From Acidimicrobiaceae bacterium (GTDB lineage: Bacteria; Actinomycetota; Acidimicrobiia; Acidimicrobiales; RAAP-2), in NCBI GenBank assembly GCA_003132165.1, contig PKWW01000050.1:11612-75611 (forward strand): a stretch of DNA of 64,000 nt. Reading direction: 5' to 3'. The notes beneath the pieces are model-generated. The model did no database searches, had not been told where the DNA came from, and saw only the letters and a list, made by a program, of their open reading frames with translations. The position numbers and the translations under genes are program-made. Below, piece after piece: positions 50,619-57,899 of the stretch; position 1 is the first letter of the stretch; each line of letters starts with the position of its first letter.

Positions 50619-51416
50619 CTAGTCCTGATCCTTGGGCAACCACCGGAAGGTGAACCTGCAGAGCAGTGCACCGATGACCGTCCAGACGCCCAGTATCAGG
50701 GCGGCCTTGGGTAATTCAAAACTGTGCGCCACCTCGACGCGTGCGAACGAACGAGGCAGGAAGACGCCGCGCATCGCTTGCGCCATCCACTTCAGCGGGA
50801 AGATCGTGGCGACGTCCTGCATCCACCGCGGAAGGTTGGCGTAGACGAAGTACACGCCCGAGGTGAACTGGAAGAACAGGACGAGCGGTGCAGCGAGCGC
50901 GGAAGCGGACTGCCCGTCCTTCGCGAACGTGGAGAAGGCGATCCCGAGTAGCGAGCTCACGATGAGGCCGAGCACGCTGATCCAGGCGAAGTCCAGCCAG
51001 AGTTCGGGCGACGTGGGCAACGTGATCCCGTAGCTGAAATGGCCTATCCCCAGGAGCGCCACGACCTGGAAGAAGTAGATGAAGCTCGAGGCGGCGAACT
51101 TGCCGGCGAAGTAGACGCTGCGCGGCATCGGAGAGCCGACGATGCGCTTCAGGGTACCGTTGCTGCGTTCCTCGGGAATCGCGATCGCGAGTTGCTGGAA
51201 CGAGCTGTAAAGCAGTCCCGACGCGAGAAGTCCCGCCACGAAGTACTGCGCGAAGGTGACGCCGCCGCCGAGTTCGCGGTTGTTGAAAACCGAACCGAAG
51301 ATCACGAGCAGGAAGATCGGCAGGAGCATCGAGAACATGACGGCCCGCTTGTTGCGCAGGAGCAGGCGGATCTCCCACTTCGCGCGACTGAGGTAGAGCG
51401 AGAACAGGCGCGTCAC
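50619..51416 (-). CDS. ABC-2 type transporter permease
   Basis: 265 aa, 6 TM; LLLRNKRAVMFSMLLPIFLLVIFG, FFQFTSGVYFVYANLP. Confidence 0.92.
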   Translation of the reverse strand: MTRLFSLYLSRAKWEIRLLLRNKRAVMFSMLLPIFLLVIFGSVFNNRELGGGVTFAQYFVAGLLASGLLYSSFQQLAIAIPEERSNGTLKRIVGSPMPRSVYFAGKFAASSFIYFFQVVALLGIGHFSYGITLPTSPELWLDFAWISVLGLIVSSLLGIAFSTFAKDGQSASALAAPLVLFFQFTSGVYFVYANLPRWMQDVATIFPLKWMAQAMRGVFLPRSFARVEVAHSFELPKAALILGVWTVIGALLCRFTFRWLPKDQD

Positions 51417-52255
51417 GAGTCACCCTCTTCGAGGAGTTCGAGGTAGGCCTCTTCGAGAGTCGTGCGCACGATTTCCAGCCCGGGAATCTCCCCGTCGAAC
51501 CGCGCCGTCAGTTCCTTGACGACCTCGGTGGGAGTTGAGGTACGACGTTCCTGTACCTGCTCGTCGTCGTGCCAACGCACGACGACCGTGTCCTGAGAAC
51601 GGCTCCCCAGCTCGGCCGGCGTCGTGTCGGCCACTTTCTGGCCTCGGGCGATGACGATGACCCGGTCAGCGAGGGCGTCGGCTTCTTCTAGATAGTGGGT
51701 CGTGAGCACGATCGTCACGCCCTCGGACTTCAGTCGCTCGATGAGCCCCCAGAAGATGTGGCGGGCTTCGGGATCGAAACCCGTCGTTGGTTCGTCGAGG
51801 AAGAGCAGCTCGGGTCGACCCACCACGCCGAGGGCGACGTCGAGCCGGCGACGTTGGCCCCCCGAAAGATTGCCCGCCCGCTCGTCAGCCTTCTCACTCA
51901 GTCCGACGAGCGCAATGGCCTCGCCAATCGGTCGGGGATTCTCGTAGTAGCGCGAAAACTGCGTGACCGCCTCTCGCACGGTGACGTCGTCGAGGTCGTT
52001 GGCGTCTTGGAGCACGATGCCGATCCGCTGTCGCCAGGACCTCGTAGGGGTCGCCGGGTCGATGCCGAGCACCGAGACCTCGCCGGCGTCGCGGTGGCGG
52101 TAACCCTCGAGAATTTCGACGACGGTGGTCTTACCGGCGCCGTTGGGACCGAGTATGCCCACGCATTCACCGGTTTGGACCCGCAGGTTGAATCGATCGA
52201 CGGCGACGAAGTCGCCGTAGCGGCGGGTGAGGTCGGTGATCTCGATCGCACTCAT
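51413..52255 (-). CDS. ABC transporter ATP-binding protein
   Basis: GPNGAGKTTVVEIL, LSGGQRRRLDVALGVVGRPELLFLDEPTTGFDPEARH. Confidence 0.96.
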   Translation of the reverse strand: MSAIEITDLTRRYGDFVAVDRFNLRVQTGECVGILGPNGAGKTTVVEILEGYRHRDAGEVSVLGIDPATPTRSWRQRIGIVLQDANDLDDVTVREAVTQFSRYYENPRPIGEAIALVGLSEKADERAGNLSGGQRRRLDVALGVVGRPELLFLDEPTTGFDPEARHIFWGLIERLKSEGVTIVLTTHYLEEADALADRVIVIARGQKVADTTPAELGSRSQDTVVVRWHDDEQVQERRTSTPTEVVKELTARFDGEIPGLEIVRTTLEEAYLELLEEGDS

Positions 52256-52326
52256 GAAGGCACCCTAATAAGAATGCACCGGACTCGTTGCGGAACACCT
52301 GTTGGATTCTGGGCCGCTCTCGATGC

Positions 52327-52341
52327 AGGCCCGGCGGGCCT
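52327..52341. promoter_or_regulatory. 15-bp near-perfect palindrome AGGCCCG-G-CGGGCCT
   Basis: 7-bp perfect arms, 15 nt upstream of the SDR start codon. Confidence 0.4.
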
Positions 52342-52356
52342 TCCTAGGATGAGGTC

Positions 52357-53124
52357 ATGGATCTGGAACTAAAGAATCGGGCGTACCTCATCACCGGCGG
52401 CACCGACGGGCTGGGCTTGGCCTTGGCCCAACGTCTCGTGTCCGAAGGCGCCCACGTGGCGGTATGCGGACGCGACGCCGAGCGGCTGGCTCGCGCCCAG
52501 GATCTGCTCGGTGGTGACGCCTTGTGTTTCGAGGCCGACGTCACCAAAGAGCCCGACATCGACGCCTTCATCGACGCGACGCTCGCGCGTTTCGGTCGAC
52601 TCGACGGCGCCGTGAACAACGCGGGACGATCGGCGGGCACTGGCGTTGCGACGTCCAGTGACCAGATGTGGCGAGACGACTACGAACTGAAGGTCATTGC
52701 GGCGCTGCACGTGGCGCGGCGTGTACTTCCAGCTCTCGAAGAGACGAGGGGTGCAATCGTGAACGTGCTCGCGGTCATGGCTCGCACGCCGCACGCGAAT
52801 TCGACGCCCACGACCGCTTCCAGGGCCGCGGGCCTCGCGTTCACCAAGGCGCTGGCGAACGAGGTGGGACGCAGGGGTATCCGGGTGAACGCGGTTCTCA
52901 TTGGACTCATCGAGTCCGGACAGTGGGAACGCGTGGCGGGCGGACTCGACACGGACATGCACGAGTTCTACGCGACGATGGCCGAGGGCTCGAACATCCC
53001 GCTCGGGAGGATTGGGCGTGCCGACGAGTTCGCCGACGTGGCGACGTACCTGTTGTCGGCGCGCGCCAGCTACATCACCGGCGTCGGCATCAGCATCGAT
53101 GGGGGCATGTCGCCCGTCATCTAG
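52357..53124 (+). CDS. SDR-family oxidoreductase
   Basis: LITGGTDGLGLALAQRL, NNAGRSAG, C-terminal YITGVGISIDGGMSPVI. Confidence 0.93.
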   Translation: MDLELKNRAYLITGGTDGLGLALAQRLVSEGAHVAVCGRDAERLARAQDLLGGDALCFEADVTKEPDIDAFIDATLARFGRLDGAVNNAGRSAGTGVATSSDQMWRDDYELKVIAALHVARRVLPALEETRGAIVNVLAVMARTPHANSTPTTASRAAGLAFTKALANEVGRRGIRVNAVLIGLIESGQWERVAGGLDTDMHEFYATMAEGSNIPLGRIGRADEFADVATYLLSARASYITGVGISIDGGMSPVI

Positions 53125-53129
53125 GGCGA

Positions 53130-53552
53130 TCAGCCCTTCATCTTCTCGAGAACCTCGCCCATCTGTCGATGCACGAGGTTCACGGCCTGCAGGGGGCGGA
53201 TCATCACTCGGAACTCGCTGATGAGACCCTTCTCGTTGCACGTGATGATGTCCACCCCGTTGACGTACTTGCCTTCGATAGACGTCTCGAATTCCAGCAC
53301 CGCGTGTGATCCACTGATGACTTCTTTCGTGTAGTGGAACTTCGATTCGCTCGCAGTGGGAGCGGACGATGCTTCGCCCGGAAGTGCGACGCTCGCCGCG
53401 GAGAGGTACTGGGCGGTGATCGCCTTGCCCCGCTGGGGTGTGTAGACAATGGGGGAATAGAACACCACGTCGTTGTCGAGCAGGGTGTCCAGACCGCCCT
53501 CGAGCTCACCGCGCAGATGCTGGTGCCACCGTGCAATGACGTCTTCGATCAT
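53130..53552 (-). CDS. NTF2/SnoaL-like protein
   Basis: 140 aa; HQHLRGELEGGLDTLLDNDVVFYSPIVYTPQRGK. Confidence 0.8.
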   Translation of the reverse strand: MIEDVIARWHQHLRGELEGGLDTLLDNDVVFYSPIVYTPQRGKAITAQYLSAASVALPGEASSAPTASESKFHYTKEVISGSHAVLEFETSIEGKYVNGVDIITCNEKGLISEFRVMIRPLQAVNLVHRQMGEVLEKMKG

Positions 53553-53583
53553 GTCGCTCCCCGTTTTGACGATGAGGTTAGTT

Positions 53584-53605
53584 CTTGGCCAAGCCCGACG
53601 CGTCG
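53584..53605. promoter_or_regulatory. Two tandem 10-bp palindromes CTTGGCCAAG and CGACGCGTCG
   Basis: Separated by 2 bp in the divergent intergenic region. Confidence 0.3.
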
Positions 53606-53697
53606 TCGGCTCCGTCGTTTTGCCACCTCGCCATCACTGCGAGTGGACCGCCGCCTCGATTTTGCGAGCCCTCGGCGATTGGCAGTAAGTTCCGCCT

Positions 53698-55038
53698 ATG
53701 GATGATGAGCTCGTCAACAACGTGTGGCTTGACGAGATCGACTTCATTCCCGACCCCGCGGCGAAACAGCGAGCGCTCGAGGAGTTCGCCCTCTATCTGA
53801 ATCCCCAGAAGGTTCGCGTCATGCGCAGCGCCGGTCTCGACATCATCGAGGCTCAACGAAGTGGCCCTTGGGTCTGGGACCTCGATGGTCGACGGTTCCT
53901 CGACTGTTTCACGTCGGCCGGTTCGTTCAACGTCGGGAGGCGCAATCCGCGGATCGTCGCGGCCGCCCACCAAGCGATCGATCACCTGGACCACGGCAAC
54001 TTCCTCCTTTGCTCCGAGCAGAAGGCGGAGTTGGCCCGTCGTCTGGCCGAACTCGCGCCCGGTAATCTCTCGTGCACGATGTTCGGCACCGGTGGCGGCG
54101 AGGCGATCGACTTCGCCATCAAACTGGCCCGCGGCGCCACCCGGCGACCGAAGATAATCTCCACGCTCAACGGCTATCACGGCCACACCGGCTTCGCCCT
54201 CTCGGCGGCGGGCCGCGCGGCCTTCCGCGAGCCGTTCGAGCCGTTGATGACACAGTTCGAGCGGGTTCCCTTCGGCGACATCGACGCACTTGTTCGAGAA
54301 ATTGACGACAGCACCGCCGCGGTCCTGCTCGAGCCAATCCAGGGTGAGGGCGGGATCATCGTCGCCCCCGACGGCTACCTCGCCGCCGTGCGCGCAGAGT
54401 GTGACCGCGTCGGCGCGCTGCTCATCCTCGATGAGATCCAAACCGGTCTCGGCCGTACCGGCAAGTGGTGGGCGAGCGAGCACTACGGCGTCGTGCCCGA
54501 CATCATGACCGTCGCCAAGTCGTTGGGCGGTTCACTGTTCTCGATCTCGGCGACGATCTTCACCGAGGAACTGCGTGAATTTCTCATCCCGAATCCATTC
54601 ATCCACCTTTCGACATTCGGCGGTTCGGACGTCGCGTGCGCGGTCGCGCTCGAAGTGCTGAACGTGATCGAGGACACCGGACTCGTCGAGCACGCCGCCG
54701 CAATGGGGGAGCTGCTCTTCGCCAGGTTGCGCGCCATCGCCGAGGAGAACCCGTCGTACATTCGAGAGGTCCGCGGACTCGGTCTCATGGTGGGGGTCGA
54801 GTACGTCGAGGACTCGCTCGGACCGAGGATGTCGTACCACCTCGCCCAGCACGGCGTACTCGCGATCTACAGCGGCAATCAGCCATCGGTGATGCGGCTC
54901 ATGCCGTCGCTGGTCATCGAAGAGCCCCAGGTCGAGTACCTCATCGATGCGTTCCGCTCCGCCCTGGCGGATTTGAAAGAGGGCCAGGGTCCGAGTGAGT
55001 CACCGACACGGGCCAAACGTCGACCGGTTCGATCGTAA
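53698..55038 (+). CDS. Class III PLP-dependent aminotransferase
   Basis: GTGGGEAIDFAIKLARGATRRPKIIST, ILDEIQTGLGRTGKWWASEHYGVVPDIMTVAKSLGG. Confidence 0.93.
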   Translation: MDDELVNNVWLDEIDFIPDPAAKQRALEEFALYLNPQKVRVMRSAGLDIIEAQRSGPWVWDLDGRRFLDCFTSAGSFNVGRRNPRIVAAAHQAIDHLDHGNFLLCSEQKAELARRLAELAPGNLSCTMFGTGGGEAIDFAIKLARGATRRPKIISTLNGYHGHTGFALSAAGRAAFREPFEPLMTQFERVPFGDIDALVREIDDSTAAVLLEPIQGEGGIIVAPDGYLAAVRAECDRVGALLILDEIQTGLGRTGKWWASEHYGVVPDIMTVAKSLGGSLFSISATIFTEELREFLIPNPFIHLSTFGGSDVACAVALEVLNVIEDTGLVEHAAAMGELLFARLRAIAEENPSYIREVRGLGLMVGVEYVEDSLGPRMSYHLAQHGVLAIYSGNQPSVMRLMPSLVIEEPQVEYLIDAFRSALADLKEGQGPSESPTRAKRRPVRS

Positions 55039-55060
55039 TCGTGAGTGGAAAGTAGCGGCT

Positions 55061-55420
55061 ATGGCGGGTTGGCAGGAGTTGAGCGAGGCGCTTGACGATT
55101 ACACGGTCAGTTGCAACAGCAATGAGCGGCTTCGAAAGATGCAGCGCGACTGGACGCGCGTGCTCCACTTCATCTGTTCTGACACCGGGCAACCCTTCAC
55201 GATGGACGTCGACCACGGCGAAATCGTCGCGACGGTCGAAGGGCACGTGGGGGTGCCCGACATCGTGGTGACGACGACATCCGAGACTTTCTGTGACATG
55301 TTCTGGGGCGACCTCAATCCGGTACAGCGCTATCTGCGAGGCGAGATCGTCGTGAAGGGCTCGCAGGAGGATGTGATGCGCCTCGACGCCATCAGCTACG
55401 TGATCTGGCCCGAATCTTGA
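55061..55420 (+). CDS. SCP2-like sterol-binding domain protein
   Basis: about 119 aa; ITATVEGHVGVPDIVVTTTSETFCDMFWGDLNPVQRYLRGEIVVKGSQEDVMRLDAI-type pattern. ATG 55061 preferred. Confidence 0.75.
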   Translation: MAGWQELSEALDDYTVSCNSNERLRKMQRDWTRVLHFICSDTGQPFTMDVDHGEIVATVEGHVGVPDIVVTTTSETFCDMFWGDLNPVQRYLRGEIVVKGSQEDVMRLDAISYVIWPES

Positions 55421-56817
55421 GCGATGCAGACGCCCAGCGCGAAGCAATAACGCTTCGCCGCTCCGTGGGCACCGCCACCGCCACGGCCACTTCGGCGGGG
55501 CTGGCCTTCGCCGCGATCGACTACCTGGGCGTCGTGTCGATACTCGCCTACGCGCCCGGTGCGACCGCCGCGCTCGCGATCTTCATCGGGGGGATCTTCG
55601 TCGTATTGATCGCTGCGATCTTCTCCGAGCTCAACGGGCTCTTTCCGACCGCGGCGGGTATCCGTCTCTATCTCGGCCGCGCCATTGGCAACCGAACGGC
55701 GTTGGCGGTCACGTTCACCTACATGACGACGGTCATCCTGGTCATTGCGGCGGACGCCTTTCTGATCGGCGCGGCCGTTCGCCACGTGCTGAACGAACCC
55801 GCCGCACTGGCCTACGTGTGGATCGTCGTCCTGCTGGCGTTGGCGCTCGGCGCCAACCTGCGCGGCGTGCGCATCGCTGGATGGGTGCAGACCGTGGTGA
55901 CCTACACCGTGCTGATGGGTACGTCGATCCTCTCAGTGCTCGCGCTGTTTCACGTCGGGGGATCCTTCCGGCGTCCCTTGGATCTCTTCGGCGGCGGCAC
56001 GTTCTCCGGCATTCAGGCGATCGCGTTCGCGCTGTTCTTGTACGCCGCCTTCGAGTGGGTGACGACCACCGCCGAGGAAGCACGGACACCGAAGGTCATC
56101 ACCCGGGCTCTGTTCATCGCCCCCGTACTGATCTGGATCGTGTCGACAGTGTTCGCGTTGGCGCTCTCGCATCTAGTTCGCTATTCGACGCTTCACTCGA
56201 GCGCCTATCCCCAACTCCTGCTCGGGAGGGCGGCGCTCGGCACGGTGGGTGAACTTTGGATGCTGGCGCTCACGGTGCTCACCGCGCTCAACACGTTCAA
56301 CGGCGGATTTCTCGTCGCCTCGCGTTTCATCTACGCGGCGGCCCGCGAGAACAACTTGCCCCGCCAGTTCGCACGTCTGAACATGAACGCAGTGCCGTGG
56401 CTGGCCGTGACCACCTTGGCGGGGGTGTCGGCGATCGTGGCCGCGATCGTGTTCGCCACCGGCCAGTGGTTGCTGCTCGTGTCGGTGGGTGCGGCGATCG
56501 AGTGCGGCATCTACGCGATTGGATCGCTCTGCCTGTTGCGGCTGCGGTCGCGGGTGGATCGCAAACGTCCCTTCAAGCTCTTCGCGGGCGTACCGCTGGC
56601 CGGTATCGGCGCCGTTCTCTTCAGTGTCCTCTTCGTGGCGACGGCGTTCGCTGACCCCAAGGATTCGCGACGATTCTCCGTGGCGCCGTTCGCAGTGATC
56701 GCGGTGCTCGGTGCTGTCTCGACGCTGTACGTGCTGTTGATCGTTCCGCGACTGCAGCGCGCGGCCGAGCAGCGGGCCAGCGCGGCTCGCCCCCGTCGTC
56801 GCCCCGCCCGTTCGTAG
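55417..56817 (+). CDS. APC-family amino acid permease
   Basis: 466 aa, about 12 TM; FPTAAGIRLYLGRAIGN, AFEWVTTTAEEARTPKVI, SRFIYAAARENNLPRQFARLN. Confidence 0.9.
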   Translation: MSDADAQREAITLRRSVGTATATATSAGLAFAAIDYLGVVSILAYAPGATAALAIFIGGIFVVLIAAIFSELNGLFPTAAGIRLYLGRAIGNRTALAVTFTYMTTVILVIAADAFLIGAAVRHVLNEPAALAYVWIVVLLALALGANLRGVRIAGWVQTVVTYTVLMGTSILSVLALFHVGGSFRRPLDLFGGGTFSGIQAIAFALFLYAAFEWVTTTAEEARTPKVITRALFIAPVLIWIVSTVFALALSHLVRYSTLHSSAYPQLLLGRAALGTVGELWMLALTVLTALNTFNGGFLVASRFIYAAARENNLPRQFARLNMNAVPWLAVTTLAGVSAIVAAIVFATGQWLLLVSVGAAIECGIYAIGSLCLLRLRSRVDRKRPFKLFAGVPLAGIGAVLFSVLFVATAFADPKDSRRFSVAPFAVIAVLGAVSTLYVLLIVPRLQRAAEQRASAARPRRRPARS

Positions 56818-56898
56818 CGTCGACGACGCCGAGGATCGAGACGTGGCCCGTCGATGCCGCTCGTTTCGTAACACCTCGAGAAGTTGAAAACGTACGTT

Positions 56899-57708
56899 CT
56901 AATTCGGCCGGTGGGCGAGCATCGTGAAGGTGAGCGGAATCCGGGGCCGGCCAGCGGGAATCACACGACGACCGCCCGTCCCCTCGATCAGCCACGGAAA
57001 CTGTTGGAAGACCGTCCAATCGTGTTCTAGCAGCGAGTCGAGCACGAGACCATTGCTGAGCAGGGAGCTGACTATCTCGCCCAATGAGTGGTTCCACTCG
57101 TAGGTCGTCGTGGACGAGAGTTTCGCGCCGTCGGTGTACGTGGTGTCCTGGTCGAAGACCATGGGTCGATCGGTCTCTTCGAAGTAACTGAACTCGACTT
57201 GGTCGCCGCCGTCATCGAACGCGGCGGCGAAGGGGTGGACGTCATGAATGTAGAGACGCCCTCCGGGTCCGAGGAGCCGCGCCACGACCGAGCCCCACGA
57301 CGCGACGTCCGGGAGCCAGCAGAGCGCGCCGAGACTCACGTAGACGATATCGAAATGCTGGCCCGCGACTGCGTTGGGGGCGTCATAGACATCCGAACAG
57401 ATGAACGTGGAGCGCTCGGCGAGTCCGGCTCGCTCGGCGAGTTCGACCGCGGCCTTGACGGCCGCGGGTGAGAAGTCGACGCCGGTCACGTTGGCGCCCG
57501 CGCGGGCCCAGTTCAGGGTGTCCATGCCGAAGTGGCACTGGAGATGGATGATGTCGAGGCCGGTCACGTCACCGAGGGCCTCGATCTCCTCGGGCGAAGG
57601 CCCCGGAGAAGAATCAAGCCAGCCGTTCACGTCGTAGAAGCGCGACCGGGTGTGGATCGCGACGCGATCGTCCCAGTTCGATCGATTGGCCTCCAGGCGT
57701 GGGTCCAT
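56899..57708 (-). CDS. Class I SAM-dependent methyltransferase
   Basis: 269 aa; LDIIHLQCHFGMDTLNWARAGANVTGVDFSPAAVKAA. Confidence 0.9.
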   Translation of the reverse strand: MDPRLEANRSNWDDRVAIHTRSRFYDVNGWLDSSPGPSPEEIEALGDVTGLDIIHLQCHFGMDTLNWARAGANVTGVDFSPAAVKAAVELAERAGLAERSTFICSDVYDAPNAVAGQHFDIVYVSLGALCWLPDVASWGSVVARLLGPGGRLYIHDVHPFAAAFDDGGDQVEFSYFEETDRPMVFDQDTTYTDGAKLSSTTTYEWNHSLGEIVSSLLSNGLVLDSLLEHDWTVFQQFPWLIEGTGGRRVIPAGRPRIPLTFTMLAHRPN

Positions 57709-57819
57709 TGGCGAAGGCTACTTGGCCGTGACTTCGGAACGGCTGGGTTCGGACCCCAGCGTGGTGTGGGACCTCACGCTTTCCTATGAGGATTTTGGTT
57801 CTGAGCGGTTGGTGGTCCT

Positions 57820-57839
57820 GTCGCGACCGAAGTCGCGAC
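57820..57839. promoter_or_regulatory. Doubled palindrome GTCGCGAC-CGAA-GTCGCGAC upstream of GH3
   Basis: Two identical self-palindromic octamers separated by 4 nt. Confidence 0.5.
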
Positions 57840-57899
57840 GTAGCATTCACAGCGAACACCGAAGCTGGTCCACAGAGTTTCCAGAATTGGAGAGTCATC

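Noticed and set aside
50619-52255. ABC pair as Wzm/Wzt polysaccharide exporter for the glycan locus
   Set aside because: The permease and ATPase resemble DrrAB-type drug/lipid exporters and are distant from the GT4 cluster; no Wzt C-terminal carbohydrate domain.
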